A stretch of 64,000 nt of DNA from Spongiibacter tropicus DSM 19543 (GCF_000420325.1 NZ_ATUS01000001.1:314463-378462); one strand, 5' to 3'. Shown: positions 26,234-36,259, numbered from the stretch's first letter. Translations and numbers: made by a program. Notes: generated by a model not told the origin, from the sequence alone.

Positions 26234-27160
26234 TCAGGCCAGCACTGCCACGTCTGACAACATGTGCTGCACTAACTCCGCCCCGTCGGCACTGCTGTCT
26301 GTGGCCGCTTGCAAGCGGTGAGCAGCCACCGGCTCTAATACCGCCTGCACATCGTCGGGCAGCACGTAGTCACGACCTTCCAACAGCGCCCAGGCCTTGG
26401 CACATTGCAGAAGTGCCAGCGCCGCCCGTGTCGACAGGCCAAAAGCAAAACGCGCATCTTCACGACTGAAGGCCACCAGACGTTGGATATAGCTGATCAC
26501 ACTATCGCGAGCTTCTACCTGTTTTACCCGCTCGCGCAGCGCAAGAATTTGCGGCCCATCCAGCTTCGCCTGCAAGTTCACCAGCTGCTCTCGCGGATCG
26601 CCGCCCTGCAGGAGCGACCGCTCTGAGCGAGCATCCGGGTACCCCAGAGAAATCCGCATTAGGAAACGATCCAGTTGCGACTCCGGTAAAGGAAACGTGC
26701 CCGATTGATACCAGGGGTTCTGGGTTGCCATGACAAAAAACGGCTGAGGCAGCTCTCGGGTCTCCCCTTCTACCGTCACCCGCCCTTCTGCCATCGCTTC
26801 CAGCAGCGCGCTCTGGGTTTTAGGGCTGGCACGATTAATCTCGTCCGCCAGCAAAAACTGGGTGAACACCGGCCCGGCATGAAAGTGGAAGGCGTTGCTG
26901 TTGCGGTCAAAAATCGACACGCCGAGAATATCTGAAGGCAACATATCGCTGGTGAATTGTACTCGGCGATAGCTCAGGCCAGTAACTCTTGCAAAGGCCT
27001 GGGACAGCGTGGTTTTCCCCACGCCGGGCAAATCCTCTATCAACAGATGCCCACCTGCCAACAGGCAGCAAAACGCCTGTTGCACCTGCCTCTCCTTGCC
27101 CAGCACAATCCCGCCAACCTCATTGGCTGCAGTGCGTAGTTCCTCAGACGTTGAGCGCAT
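26234..27160 (-). CDS. moxR: MoxR-family AAA+ ATPase
   Basis: A 308-residue AAA+ chaperone-like ATPase. Walker A is LPGVGKTTL near residues 44-52, Walker B is FLLADEINRASPKTQSALLEAM, sensor 1 is FVMATQNPWYQSGTFPLPESQLDRFLMR, and a lid domain ends the protein. MoxR proteins are proposed to mature or assemble partner complexes, here presumably DUF58 and TgpA. Its ATG lies inside the metZ coding sequence, overlapping by 17 nt, which ties this module to the metZ-purF operon by translational coupling. The gene symbol is used for the family. Confidence 0.94.
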   Translation of the reverse strand: MRSTSEELRTAANEVGGIVLGKERQVQQAFCCLLAGGHLLIEDLPGVGKTTLSQAFARVTGLSYRRVQFTSDMLPSDILGVSIFDRNSNAFHFHAGPVFTQFLLADEINRASPKTQSALLEAMAEGRVTVEGETRELPQPFFVMATQNPWYQSGTFPLPESQLDRFLMRISLGYPDARSERSLLQGGDPREQLVNLQAKLDGPQILALRERVKQVEARDSVISYIQRLVAFSREDARFAFGLSTRAALALLQCAKAWALLEGRDYVLPDDVQAVLEPVAAHRLQAATDSSADGAELVQHMLSDVAVLA

Positions 27161-28367
27161 CGAGTCCCCGCTGCAAATCGGCCTTCAGATCACGCACATC
27201 CTCAAGCCCCACAGCCAAGCGAATCAGGTTATCGCGAATACCACTGCGGCTGCGCTCATCGGCACTCAAGCGCCCATGTGTCGTGGTGCCGGGGTGCACA
27301 ATCGTGGTTTTGGCATCACCGAGATTGGCAGTGATCGATACCAACCGCGTTGCATTGATAAAACGCCAGGCTGACTCGCGATCGCCACCTGCCACCTCGA
27401 AAGACAGGACACCGCCAAAAGCGGCCTGCTGCTTGGCCGCCAGCGCATGTCCGGGATGCGATGGCAGTCCCGCGTAATACACTTTCTCAATGCCGGGCTG
27501 CTCATCCAGCCACTGTGCCAGCGCCAGGGCATTCGCGCTGTGAGCCATCATTCGCAGTCGCAGCGTCTCCAGGCCTTTGAGAAACACCCAGGCATTGAAC
27601 GGGCTCATACTCGGCCCGCAGCTACGGATAAACGCCAGCACCTCGTCGGTGTGTTCACGCCGCCCAACCACCGCGCCACCCACGCATCGCCCCTGACCAT
27701 CGAGGTATTTGGTTGCGGAATGCACGACGATGTCGGCACCGAGGGCCAGCGGCTTTTGTAATGCAGGGGTGCAGAAACAGTTATCGACCACCAGCAGGCA
27801 GTTATGCTCATGAGCCAGCGTGGCGAGCGCAGAAATATCGGCAATCTCAGAAAGCGGATTGGAAGGCGACTCCAGAAATAGCAGTTGCGTTTCAGGACGA
27901 ATCGCCTCGCGCCACGCGTTCAAGTCCAGCGGCGAGACGAAGCTGCAACTGACCCCCATTTTCCCCATATATTTGTTCAGCAGCACCGTGGTAGTGCCAA
28001 ACACGCTGTGAGAACAGACCACATGGTCGCCACTTTTCAGCAGTGCCATACAGGTACTGAGGATGGCTGCCATTCCAGAAGAGGTGGCAACGGCGGCCTC
28101 GCCGCCTTCCATCGCGGCAATACGCTCCTCGAAGGTGCGGACCGTCGGATTGGTATAGCGAGAGTAGACATTTCCCGGCTGCTCTCCGGAAAAACGTGCA
28201 GCGGCTTCTTCTGCCGAGGCAAAGACATAACTCGACGTGGTGAAGATGGGTTCGCTATGCTCCCCTTCGGCCGTGCGCTGTTGACCGCCGCGGACAGCCA
28301 GGGTATCCAGCTCGGCTTCGCGCAAAACCGCGTCGCGCTGTGCCTGATAATCAGAATCCGTAGTCAC
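27144..28367 (-). CDS. metZ: MetZ, O-succinylhomoserine sulfhydrylase
   Basis: PLP enzyme that makes homocysteine directly from O-succinylhomoserine and sulfide, bypassing cystathionine. The 407-residue protein has the Cys/Met-metabolism fold with FTTSSYVF, YSRYTNPTVRTFEERIAAMEGGE, VDNCFCTPALQKPLALGADIVVHSATKYLDGQG (PLP lysine K220) and the C-terminal HPGTTTHGRLS. The sequence and its position after purF match Pseudomonas metZ, unlike E. coli metB. It starts 9 nt after the purF stop and overlaps moxR. Confidence 0.95.
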   Translation of the reverse strand: MTTDSDYQAQRDAVLREAELDTLAVRGGQQRTAEGEHSEPIFTTSSYVFASAEEAAARFSGEQPGNVYSRYTNPTVRTFEERIAAMEGGEAAVATSSGMAAILSTCMALLKSGDHVVCSHSVFGTTTVLLNKYMGKMGVSCSFVSPLDLNAWREAIRPETQLLFLESPSNPLSEIADISALATLAHEHNCLLVVDNCFCTPALQKPLALGADIVVHSATKYLDGQGRCVGGAVVGRREHTDEVLAFIRSCGPSMSPFNAWVFLKGLETLRLRMMAHSANALALAQWLDEQPGIEKVYYAGLPSHPGHALAAKQQAAFGGVLSFEVAGGDRESAWRFINATRLVSITANLGDAKTTIVHPGTTTHGRLSADERSRSGIRDNLIRLAVGLEDVRDLKADLQRGLDALNV

Positions 28368-28376
28368 GCTGTAGCC

Positions 28377-29897
28377 TCAAGATGCGTCGTTATGCAGCCC
28401 GACCAGGGCGCCGTCACCCGCGGCGGCATTGCGCGCGGATTGTTTGGCGTCATTGCGGTCAGCCGCCAGTTTATCGAGATAGGACTGATCGACATCTCCT
28501 GTCACGTAGTCACCATCGAACACCGAGCAATCAAACGCGTGAATATTCGGATTCCCTTCAGCAGAGCACTCCACCAAGTCAGGCAGGTCCTGATACAACA
28601 GCCAGTCAGCGCCGATCTCAGCCTGCACCTCGTCAACACTCCGGCCGTGGGCAATCAGCTCTTCCGCCGATGGCATATCTATACCGTAGACATTCGGGTA
28701 GCGCACCGGCGGTGCCGCGGACGCAAAATACACTTTGCGCGCCCCCGCATCCCGCGCCATTTCAATAATCTGCTCACAAGTCGTACCGCGAACAATGGAG
28801 TCGTCCACCAGCATGACGTTTTTGCCCTTGAACTCCAGGCCGATCGCATTGAGCTTCTGCTTGACCGATTTTTTGCGGGCGCTCTGCCCCGGCATAATGA
28901 ACGTCCGGCCAATATAGCGGTTTTTAACCAGGCCCTCGCGGAATTTCACGCCCAACACAGCCGCCATGGATTGCGCGGCAATACGGCTGGAATCAGGAAT
29001 GGGCACAATCACGTCGATGTCGTGGTCGGGACGCTCGCGAAGGACTTTCTCTGCCAGCCTCTCGCCCTGACGCAGGCGCGATTTGTATACCGATACACCG
29101 TCCATAATGGAATCGGGACGGGCAAAATACACATGTTCGAAAATACAGGGGCGACACTGCGTTGCTTCGGCGCACTGGCGCACATGAATGTCGCCATCCA
29201 CACTGATAAATACGGCCTCGCCCGGCGCAACATCACCCACTAATTTGAAACCCAGCGCATCCAGCGCAACGCTCTCTGACGCGAGCATATACTCCTTGCC
29301 GGCATCGCTCTCCCGCATACCGTAAACCAGCGGCCGAATGCCGTTGGGGTCACGAAAACCAACAATGCCATAGCTGGCGACCATCGCTACCACGGCATAG
29401 CCACCGCGACAGCGCTTGTGCACGCCTTCCACCGCCGAAAACAGATCGTCAGCGCTGGGCACGAGCTTGCCAAGACGCTGAAGCTCGTGGGCGAAGATGT
29501 TCAACAACACCTCCGAGTCAGACTCGGTGTTCAGGTGCCGCAGGTCTGACTGAAACAATTCCTGCGACAACAGCTCGGAGTTGGTCAGGTTACCGTTGTG
29601 CGCCAGACTGATGCCATAGGGAGAGTTCACGTAGAACGGTTGAGCCAGCGCCGGACTGGAGCTGCCCGCCGTGGGGTAACGCACATGGGCAATACCCATA
29701 TTACCCAGCAGGCGTTGCATGTGGCGGGTATGAAAGACATCCCGAACTAGGCCGTTGCCCTTGCGCTGATTGAGACGGCCATCCTGGCAAGTCACAATGC
29801 CAGCGGCGTCCTGGCCGCGATGTTGAAGCACAGTCAGGGCGTCATAGAGATCCTGATTGACATTGCGTTTGGCGACGATGCCGGCGATACCACACAT
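28377..29897 (-). CDS. purF: PurF, amidophosphoribosyltransferase
   Basis: First committed step of purine synthesis: PRPP plus glutamine gives phosphoribosylamine. The 506-residue protein begins MCGIAGI, with Cys2 as the glutaminase nucleophile (no propeptide). The PRPP-binding motif is [13 protein letters not shown] near residue 370, and [30 protein letters not shown] is a typical N-terminal nucleophile domain segment. It sits between cvpA and metZ in the conserved accD-folC-dedD-cvpA-purF order. Regulation by PurR cannot be judged from the sequence. Confidence 0.98.
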   Translation of the reverse strand: MCGIAGIVAKRNVNQDLYDALTVLQHRGQDAAGIVTCQDGRLNQRKGNGLVRDVFHTRHMQRLLGNMGIAHVRYPTAGSSSPALAQPFYVNSPYGISLAHNGNLTNSELLSQELFQSDLRHLNTESDSEVLLNIFAHELQRLGKLVPSADDLFSAVEGVHKRCRGGYAVVAMVASYGIVGFRDPNGIRPLVYGMRESDAGKEYMLASESVALDALGFKLVGDVAPGEAVFISVDGDIHVRQCAEATQCRPCIFEHVYFARPDSIMDGVSVYKSRLRQGERLAEKVLRERPDHDIDVIVPIPDSSRIAAQSMAAVLGVKFREGLVKNRYIGRTFIMPGQSARKKSVKQKLNAIGLEFKGKNVMLVDDSIVRGTTCEQIIEMARDAGARKVYFASAAPPVRYPNVYGIDMPSAEELIAHGRSVDEVQAEIGADWLLYQDLPDLVECSAEGNPNIHAFDCSVFDGDYVTGDVDQSYLDKLAADRNDAKQSARNAAAGDGALVGLHNDAS

Positions 29898-29930
29898 GCA
29901 GCCTTACCTCGTTGTTGCATATCGGTTGGA

Positions 29931-30452
29931 TTAGCGGTGATTGTCCACAAGTGAAGACAGCCAGCCGATGAGATCATTGAATGTCTGTTGCGACCAGTCG
30001 CGCATCAGCAAAAATTCGGGAATCAGTTGCGATTGCTGCCACCAGGGATCTTTGTCGATATCGGTCAGCAGCGACGGCATCAGCACCAGCAGAGCCAGCA
30101 CGACGATCATTCCCCGCGTCGCACCAAATATCATGCCCAGCAGCCGGTCTGTGCCGCTGAGTCCGGTACGCTTAACCAGCTCAGCAATGACATGGGTGGC
30201 AAGACTGCCCAGCACTAATGTGCCGGTAAACAGCAAAACATAGGCCAGAATATCGCGAAGATAGGGCTTCTCGACCATGGATTCGAGCAAGCCGACCATC
30301 GGTGTATGGAACGCCAGCGCAACAAAAAAGGCCGCAGCCCAGGAGACCAGTGACAGAGCTTCACGCACAAAACCGCGCAACAAGCTGATAAGCGAGGATA
30401 CGACAACAATGCCAAGAATGGCCCAGTCTGCCCAGTTAAAGCTCGTCAGCAC
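29931..30452 (-). CDS. cvpA: CvpA family protein (colicin V production accessory)
   Basis: A 173-residue inner-membrane protein with four predicted helices (about residues 8-24, 28-48, 65-86 and 104-124). WADWAILGIVVVSSLISLLRGFVREALSLVSW is the family N-terminus, and LSGTDRLLGMIFGATRGMIVV is the conserved third-loop segment. In E. coli CvpA is needed for colicin V export and affects envelope robustness; its mechanism is unknown. The GTG start at 30452 is preferred because GGAG lies 8 nt upstream; the longer frame begins with TTG. It lies 33 nt upstream of purF. Confidence 0.93.
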   Translation of the reverse strand: MLTSFNWADWAILGIVVVSSLISLLRGFVREALSLVSWAAAFFVALAFHTPMVGLLESMVEKPYLRDILAYVLLFTGTLVLGSLATHVIAELVKRTGLSGTDRLLGMIFGATRGMIVVLALLVLMPSLLTDIDKDPWWQQSQLIPEFLLMRDWSQQTFNDLIGWLSSLVDNHR

Positions 30453-30518
30453 CGCAGGCGGCTCCAAGAATCTTTGAAGGGGCGAATTCTACCAAGCTGA
30501 GCAGGCCAGCCCAAGCCT

Positions 30519-31190
30519 TTATCCTTCAAAACGGCTGAGGATCGACTTCAATTCAAATCGCCGGTTGATTTCCGCCTGCAGTGACTCCGCCCGCTCGCGG
30601 TTCAACGCAGGACCCACCAACACCCGATAAAGGGTGCCGCTGCTGCGTTTCAGTGTTTCCGTGTAAGCTTTATAGCCACCGTCGCGCAGACGTTTTGCCA
30701 GCTTCTCGGCATTCGCCTGCTGACCAAAGCTGCCACATTGAATGACCCAGGCAACCGGCAAACCGCGCGCTTCCGCACTGGGTTCCACCGGCGGTGCCGC
30801 GGTTTTCGCTTTTTCAGGTGCCGCAGCGGCGGTCTGGGGCTCAGGCTTGGAGACCCGCTTCGGCGCCGTGACCTCGGGCTGCGATACCGCGCGAGGCTCA
30901 CGCTCGGGTGGAGTGGCTGCCGCCTTAACCCCTTCGCCATTAAAACGAGACGATATCTCCTCCGACGCAGGCGCGATGACCGGCTGCGGCTCGACAATCG
31001 GCGCCGATGCCGAAGCGATACCCTCTGGAATACGCGGCTCACTTTCCTGCGGCGTTTCAATACGGGGTTGTGGAGGAATCTGGCTGCTCCGGTCCAGCTT
31101 GTACTCAGCCGGACCGGTAAACAGCAGCGACCACAAAATAACGCCGCCACAGAGCAGAACCAGAGTCCCAACCAAACGCTGTCTCATCAT
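30519..31190 (-). CDS. dedD: SPOR-domain inner-membrane protein (DedD-like)
   Basis: A 223-residue bitopic protein: short cytoplasmic N-terminus, a membrane helix (LVGTLVLLCGGVILWSLLF, residues 6-24), a long Pro/Glu/Ala-rich periplasmic linker, and a C-terminal SPOR domain (AWVIQCGSFGQQANAEKLAKRLRDGGYKAYTE... to the end). SPOR domains bind denuded septal glycan, and DedD in E. coli activates septal peptidoglycan synthesis. Position after folC matches E. coli dedD. Its ATG overlaps the folC stop (TGATG), so translation is coupled. Confidence 0.93.
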   Translation of the reverse strand: MMRQRLVGTLVLLCGGVILWSLLFTGPAEYKLDRSSQIPPQPRIETPQESEPRIPEGIASASAPIVEPQPVIAPASEEISSRFNGEGVKAAATPPEREPRAVSQPEVTAPKRVSKPEPQTAAAAPEKAKTAAPPVEPSAEARGLPVAWVIQCGSFGQQANAEKLAKRLRDGGYKAYTETLKRSSGTLYRVLVGPALNRERAESLQAEINRRFELKSILSRFEG

Positions 31191-32482
31191 CAGTGCAAAG
31201 TCTCAACAAACGCGGAAGCGGGCATCGCCTGCATTACCGCAGCAACCGTGAAAAAGGAACCGAAGGCCAGCAGACTATCATCTTTGCCCAGCCCAGCGCG
31301 AACGCCCGCCAAACTCTCAGGCAAGGGCGCTATCATGTGGATCGCCGCATCCGACACGCCAGCAGCAATCAGTTGCTGCTTGAGCTTCTCAGGGGACATC
31401 GCTCGTTCAACCCCGGGCAAGGGAGGCAGATACCACTGCCGCACCAGTGGCGTAAAATCAGCCAGACTTTCCCCCAATTCCTTGTCGGCCATTACCGCAA
31501 ATACCGCGTCTACATTGCCCTTCTCAAGCAGTTCTGGAAGGCGCTCTCGCAGACGTGCCAGCGCCGCCGGGTTGTGGGCCACATCCAGCATCAAACGGTG
31601 ATCTCGCAAAGCCAAGCATTCCCCCCGAGCGGGGATATGTACCAGACGAAGCCCCTCTCGAATCGCCGATTCGGGGACATCAAAAGGCAACTGCATGATG
31701 GCCTGTATTACGGTTGCGGCATTGTCCAGCAGCACAGCGGGACAGGGCAGATTTTTCATTTCACAGGCCTGCCCCAGTCGATTCACGCCGTGCCAATGCC
31801 AGTTATCGCCGACATGTTCCAGACCGAAGTCGTCACCTCGCTCAATCAGCCGCGCCAGGCAAGCAGCGGCCATTTCGCCAACAGCGGGGCTGCGCCGGGT
31901 ATCACCGAATACCACAGGGCGACCACGTCGCATAATACCGGCTTTTTCCCGGGCGATGGTCTCGCGATCATTACCCAACCAAGCCTGATGATCGAGATCG
32001 ACGGAGCTAATCACGGCCACATCGGCATCGACAATATTGACCGCATCCAGGCGACCGCCCAAGCCAACTTCCAGCACGAGCACATCGGGCTGCGTCTCGG
32101 AAAACAACTGCAGGGCTGCCAGCGTGCCAAACTCAAAATACGTCAGGGAAGTGCCCCGCCGCGCCTGATCCACAATCTCAAAGGCATGACACAGTGCGGC
32201 ATCGCTGACCGGCTCGCCATCAATGACAATCCGTTCGTTGTAGCGAAGAAGATGGGGGGAAGTGTAAGCGCCAACCGATAGGCCCGCGCATTGGAATATC
32301 TGTGATAACAGCGCAACGCAGGAGCCTTTACCATTGGTGCCGGCCACCGTAATGATGGGCATACCCAACGACAGATCCATCTGCCGGGCTACCTCGGCTA
32401 TGCGCTCAAGCCCCAGATCGATCTGCCTCGGGTGCTGCGCCTCCATCCATTGCAGCCAGTCCTGCAACTGCTCAAATCGCAT
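31190..32482 (-). CDS. folC: FolC, dihydrofolate synthase/folylpolyglutamate synthase
   Basis: ATP-dependent Mur-ligase-fold enzyme that adds glutamate to dihydropteroate and to reduced folates. The 430-residue protein has the P-loop TVAGTNGKGSCVALLSQIF (residues about 44-62), VGAYTSPHLLRYNERI, VLEVGLGGRLDAVNIVDADV, DHQAWLGNDRETIAREKAGI and LMLDVAHNPAAL. It follows accD by 13 nt and shares the TGATG junction with dedD, as in the conserved accD-folC-dedD-cvpA-purF operon. Confidence 0.97.
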   Translation of the reverse strand: MRFEQLQDWLQWMEAQHPRQIDLGLERIAEVARQMDLSLGMPIITVAGTNGKGSCVALLSQIFQCAGLSVGAYTSPHLLRYNERIVIDGEPVSDAALCHAFEIVDQARRGTSLTYFEFGTLAALQLFSETQPDVLVLEVGLGGRLDAVNIVDADVAVISSVDLDHQAWLGNDRETIAREKAGIMRRGRPVVFGDTRRSPAVGEMAAACLARLIERGDDFGLEHVGDNWHWHGVNRLGQACEMKNLPCPAVLLDNAATVIQAIMQLPFDVPESAIREGLRLVHIPARGECLALRDHRLMLDVAHNPAALARLRERLPELLEKGNVDAVFAVMADKELGESLADFTPLVRQWYLPPLPGVERAMSPEKLKQQLIAAGVSDAAIHMIAPLPESLAGVRAGLGKDDSLLAFGSFFTVAAVMQAMPASAFVETLH

Positions 32483-32495
32483 GGGGCGCGGTCAC

Positions 32496-33368
32496 TCAGT
32501 GCTGATAGTAGGTCATGTTGCCCAGCAGGCGGGCAAGCGTCTCGGGCAGTTCTGCGCGGCGAACGATCATATCGATGGCACCGTGTTCCAACAGGAATTC
32601 ACTGCGCTGGAAGCCTGGCGGCAATTTCTGGCGGATGGTCTGCTCGATGATATTGGGCCCTGCAAAGCCCGCGCGGGCGCCTGGCTCAGCAACATTGATG
32701 TCGCCCAGCAAGGCCAGACTGGCGGACACTCCGCCATAGATCGGGTCAGTCATCACCGAAATATAGGGTACCCCATTCTGCTTGAGGCGCTCCAACACCG
32801 CGCTGGTTTTTGCCATCTGCATCAGCGAGATCAAGGCTTCCTGCATACGGGCACCCCCGGAGGCAGAGAAACACACCAGTGGGCGGCGCTCTTTCAGCGC
32901 AACGTTGGCGGCCTGGGTGAACTTCTCTCCAACCGCAGACCCCATTGAGCCGCCGTGAAAGTTGAATTCAAAGGCAACGGTAACGACCGGCACTGACTTT
33001 ACGGTGCCTTTATAAGCGATCAGCGCGTCTTTCTCGCCAGTGCTCTTCTGCGCCGCCGTCAAACGGTCCCGGTATTTCTTCTTGTCCTTGAATTTCAAGC
33101 GATCAACGGGCTCGATTTCCGTCAGGATTTCCTCACGACCTTCCTCGTCCAGAAACAGTGCAATACGACGGCGCGCACCAATGCGCATGTGGTGATCGCA
33201 CTTGGGACATACATCCAGGTTGGCTTCCAGCTCAGGGCGATACAGGACCGCATCGCACTTTACGCATTTCTTCCAAAGACCTTCAGGCACCACGCCACCA
33301 GACTTACGCTTTTCCGCGTTTTCTGACCGCCGCACGCCCGAGGGGAGAATTTTATCTACCCAGCTCAT
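32496..33368 (-). CDS. accD: AccD, acetyl-CoA carboxylase carboxyltransferase subunit beta
   Basis: AccD pairs with AccA to transfer the carboxyl group from biotin to acetyl-CoA, making malonyl-CoA for fatty acid synthesis. The 290-residue protein has the N-terminal C4 zinc ribbon ([23 protein letters not shown], residues about 35-57), the oxyanion-hole glycines in [16 protein letters not shown] and [12 protein letters not shown], and the [25 protein letters not shown] motif. It lies between trpA and folC. Confidence 0.98.
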   Translation of the reverse strand: MSWVDKILPSGVRRSENAEKRKSGGVVPEGLWKKCVKCDAVLYRPELEANLDVCPKCDHHMRIGARRRIALFLDEEGREEILTEIEPVDRLKFKDKKKYRDRLTAAQKSTGEKDALIAYKGTVKSVPVVTVAFEFNFHGGSMGSAVGEKFTQAANVALKERRPLVCFSASGGARMQEALISLMQMAKTSAVLERLKQNGVPYISVMTDPIYGGVSASLALLGDINVAEPGARAGFAGPNIIEQTIRQKLPPGFQRSEFLLEHGAIDMIVRRAELPETLARLLGNMTYYQH

Positions 33369-33414
33369 TGTTATTTCCTGTCTATCGTTGTCAGTTTATC
33401 GCCCGCACCGCATC

Positions 33415-34227
33415 TCAGGCGGCGTCGATAGCGCTGCGGATATCGGCGATCAAACTCACCGCCTCCGCAATATGCTGCTCAGTATCTTTACTCATGTCGC
33501 GATTGGCAAGGCGATCTACCAGCGCGCTGCCCACAACAACGCCCTCACAAAGAGGTGCGATAGCGGCAGCCGATGCCCGGTCCTTGATACCAAAGCCGAC
33601 CGTTACCGGCAGAGAGCTGTGCGCTTTAATTCGCGCCAGCAAGGCCTGCACACTTTCCACGTCAAGGTTACCGGCTCCGGTCACACCTTTCAGTGACACA
33701 CAATACAAATAGCCGCTGGCAAGCGCCGCCACTTTGGCCATACGCTCATCACTGCTGGTCGGCGCCAGCAGGAAAATATTATCCATGCCACCGTCTTTCA
33801 ACAGACGACTGGTTTCCTCTGCCTCTTCCGGCGGCATATCTACCGTCAGCAGACCGTCGACCCCTGCCGCCTTCGCTCGGCTCGCAAAGATGGTGTACCC
33901 CATGCGTTCCACCGGATTGGTGTAGCCCATCAGTACCACCGGGGTATCGCTGTCATCGCGACGGAATTCGGCCACCATTTCCAGCACCTGGGTCAGGCTG
34001 ACATGGTGCGCCAGCGCCCGCTCATGCGCGAGCTGAATAGTCGGCCCTTCCGCCATCGGATCGGAAAACGGCACTCCCAGTTCCAAAATATCGGCACCGC
34101 TCGCCACCAGCGCGTGCATCAGCTTAACGGTATATCCGGGCGCGGGATCACCGGCCACAATATAAGGCACCAATGCCTTGCGGCCGGCGGCCTCCAGTTG
34201 TTCAAAAACCTTTGCTAGACGACTCAA
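33415..34227 (-). CDS. trpA: TrpA, tryptophan synthase alpha chain (Asp60 to Glu)
   Basis: The alpha subunit cleaves indole-3-glycerol phosphate to indole, which is channelled to TrpB. The 270-residue TIM barrel is complete, with the catalytic Glu49 in ILELGVPFSDP. The second catalytic residue, Asp60 in Salmonella (SDPLADGP), is Glu here (SDPMAEGPTIQ); I checked the codon (GAA) on the minus strand. The other substrate-loop features, GLLTVDMPPEE, LLAPTSS and YCVSLKGVTGA, are normal. The change may alter activity or simply be a natural variant. It follows trpB by 15 nt and precedes accD by 46 nt. Confidence 0.96.
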   Translation of the reverse strand: MSRLAKVFEQLEAAGRKALVPYIVAGDPAPGYTVKLMHALVASGADILELGVPFSDPMAEGPTIQLAHERALAHHVSLTQVLEMVAEFRRDDSDTPVVLMGYTNPVERMGYTIFASRAKAAGVDGLLTVDMPPEEAEETSRLLKDGGMDNIFLLAPTSSDERMAKVAALASGYLYCVSLKGVTGAGNLDVESVQALLARIKAHSSLPVTVGFGIKDRASAAAIAPLCEGVVVGSALVDRLANRDMSKDTEQHIAEAVSLIADIRSAIDAA

Positions 34228-34242
34228 TGTAAAACCTTCCCG

Positions 34243-35466
34243 TCAATCAATACCGATGCCGTCAATGCCGGCAACCGTGTGAATATCCTTGTCTCCCCGT
34301 CCAGACAAATTGACCACGATGCTCTGATCCGGCCGCATCGTCGCCGCCAGCTTCTCGGCATAAGCGACCGCGTGACTGGACTCCAGCGCGGGCATAATAC
34401 CCTCTACCAGCGTCAGCTTACGGAATGCCGTCAATGCTTCGTCGTCATTGATCGCCACATAGTTCACGCGACCAATGTCCTTCAGCCAGGAGTGCTCGGG
34501 CCCGACGCCGGGGTAGTCTAAGCCCGCCGAGACCGAGTGCGTGTGCATAATCTGTCCCGCTTCGTCCTGCATCAGATAGGTGCGATTACCGTGCAACACG
34601 CCCGGAATGCCGTCGCTCAGCGGCGCGGCATGTTCGCCACTGGCAACGCCATGGCCACCCGCTTCGACACCATACATGGCCACATCTTCATCGGTGAGGA
34701 AAGGATGGAACAGGCCAATGGCATTCGAGCCGCCGCCCACACAGGCAACCAGCGCATCGGGAAGACGACCAGTTTGTTCAAGGTGCTGCTCTCGCGCTTC
34801 ACGACCAATCACCGACTGAAAATCGCGCACCAGCATCGGATAGGGATGCGGGCCCGCCGCCGTACCGATGATGTAGAAGGTATCATCGACATTGGTTACC
34901 CAGTCGCGCATGGCTTCGTTCATCGCGTCTTTCAGCGTGCGAGAACCAGATTTGACAGAAATAACCTCTGCGCCCAGCAGTTTCATCCGGTAGACATTCA
35001 GCGCTTGGCGACGGATATCTTCCTCGCCCATAAACACCTGACAATCCATCCCCAGCCGCGCCGCAACGGTCGCCGAGGCAACACCGTGCTGCCCTGCACC
35101 GGTTTCAGCGATAACGCGCTTTTTACCCATGTATTTGGCAAGCAATGCCTGCCCAATGGTGTTGTTCACCTTGTGGGCACCGGTATGGTTCAGGTCTTCA
35201 CGCTTCAAATATATCTGCGCCCCGCCCACTTCGCGAGACCAGCGCTCAGCGTGATACAGCGGAGACGGACGCCCGACATAGTGCGCCAGATCGCGATCAA
35301 ACTCTGCACGAAAATCCTTGTCTTGGCTCAGCTTGCGGTAATTCTCCGCCAGCTCATCGAGCGCGTAAATCAGGGTCTCTGAAACAAAGCGACCACCGTA
35401 AGGGCCGAAGTGCCCTTCAGCGTTCGGGTACTGGCTGTAATCGATAAATTCTGACTGCTTGCTCAC
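34243..35466 (-). CDS. trpB: TrpB, tryptophan synthase beta chain
   Basis: PLP enzyme that joins indole and serine to form tryptophan. The 407-residue protein has [12 protein letters not shown] near the start, the PLP lysine K99 in [11 protein letters not shown], the [14 protein letters not shown]-domain segment and the phosphate-binding VGGGSNAIG. The gene begins one base before the trpF stop region (trpF ends at 35467), and trpA follows. The trpF-trpB-trpA order next to accD is unlike Pseudomonas, where trpBA sit with trpI. Confidence 0.98.
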   Translation of the reverse strand: MSKQSEFIDYSQYPNAEGHFGPYGGRFVSETLIYALDELAENYRKLSQDKDFRAEFDRDLAHYVGRPSPLYHAERWSREVGGAQIYLKREDLNHTGAHKVNNTIGQALLAKYMGKKRVIAETGAGQHGVASATVAARLGMDCQVFMGEEDIRRQALNVYRMKLLGAEVISVKSGSRTLKDAMNEAMRDWVTNVDDTFYIIGTAAGPHPYPMLVRDFQSVIGREAREQHLEQTGRLPDALVACVGGGSNAIGLFHPFLTDEDVAMYGVEAGGHGVASGEHAAPLSDGIPGVLHGNRTYLMQDEAGQIMHTHSVSAGLDYPGVGPEHSWLKDIGRVNYVAINDDEALTAFRKLTLVEGIMPALESSHAVAYAEKLAATMRPDQSIVVNLSGRGDKDIHTVAGIDGIGID

Positions 35467-36102
35467 TCAAAACTCCCGTCGGTCAGCGTCTGCGACCGCT
35501 TGAATAAATTGCCGAATGCGTACGGCGCTCTTCACGCCCGGCGATGCTTCGACGCCCCCGCTGACATCCACAGCCCAAGGTCGGCAACTGGCAATTCCCT
35601 CGGCGACGTTGTCGCTAGTCAGGCCACCGGCCAGTAACAGAGGAAAATCCCGTTCACCGGGAATGCGCTGCCAATCAAATGACTCACCCGTGCCACCCGG
35701 CACGCCGGGTTTATAACTGTCCAGCAGTATCGCCCTGGCGCCTGGGTACTTGCCGGCCTCTCGGGCGACGTCCACACCGTCTTTCATCCGCAGCGCGCGT
35801 ATATAGGGGTAACCGAAAGATTCGCAAAATGCCGGCGATTCGTCACCGTGAAACTGCACGAGGTCCAATGGACATTGCGCCAGCACAGCGCGCAACTGTT
35901 CTTCATCGGCATTCACAAACAGACCGACAGTACTGACGAAAGCGGGCAATTTACGAACGATTTCGGCTGCCTGTTCAACGCTTACCGCACGCGGGCTTTT
36001 TTCGTAAAACACAAAGCCCAGCGCATCCGCTCCGGCCTCGAGCGCCGCTTTGGCGTCCGGCAGGCTACGAATGCCACAAATTTTTACGCGGGTACGAAAC
36101 AC
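35467..36102 (-). CDS. trpF: TrpF, phosphoribosylanthranilate isomerase
   Basis: Amadori isomerase of tryptophan synthesis, converting PRA to CdRP. The 211-residue TIM barrel has the catalytic Cys in RVKICGIRS (residue 9), the catalytic Asp in LLDSYKPGVPGGTGESFDW, and the phosphate-binding LAGGLTSDNV and GVEASPGVKS. It is the first gene of the trpFBA group. A 157-nt gap separates it from truA upstream and could hold a promoter; a TAGTAT box is present on the minus strand without a good -35. Confidence 0.97.
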   Translation of the reverse strand: MFRTRVKICGIRSLPDAKAALEAGADALGFVFYEKSPRAVSVEQAAEIVRKLPAFVSTVGLFVNADEEQLRAVLAQCPLDLVQFHGDESPAFCESFGYPYIRALRMKDGVDVAREAGKYPGARAILLDSYKPGVPGGTGESFDWQRIPGERDFPLLLAGGLTSDNVAEGIASCRPWAVDVSGGVEASPGVKSAVRIRQFIQAVADADRREF

Positions 36103-36259
36103 TCAGATTCTGCCAAGGGATTAAACAGGCGCCAATACTAGCAAATTTCACGACGCGCTGCCGCAAAATCACTGTCTGGAAAACGACTAATTTCAAGGCT
36201 GCCGCCACTCGGGAGCAAACTCTTCGCAATGCCAAAAGAGGCCGACACGGCGGCTTAAG

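Noticed and set aside
27885-29243. 452-codon plus-strand open frame opposite metZ and purF
   Set aside because: Antisense to two conserved enzymes and without recognisable domains.
36103-36259. Terminator or attenuator between truA and trpF
   Set aside because: Only a 4-bp GCCG/CGGC hairpin near the truA stop is seen, with no Trp-rich leader peptide or alternating stems.
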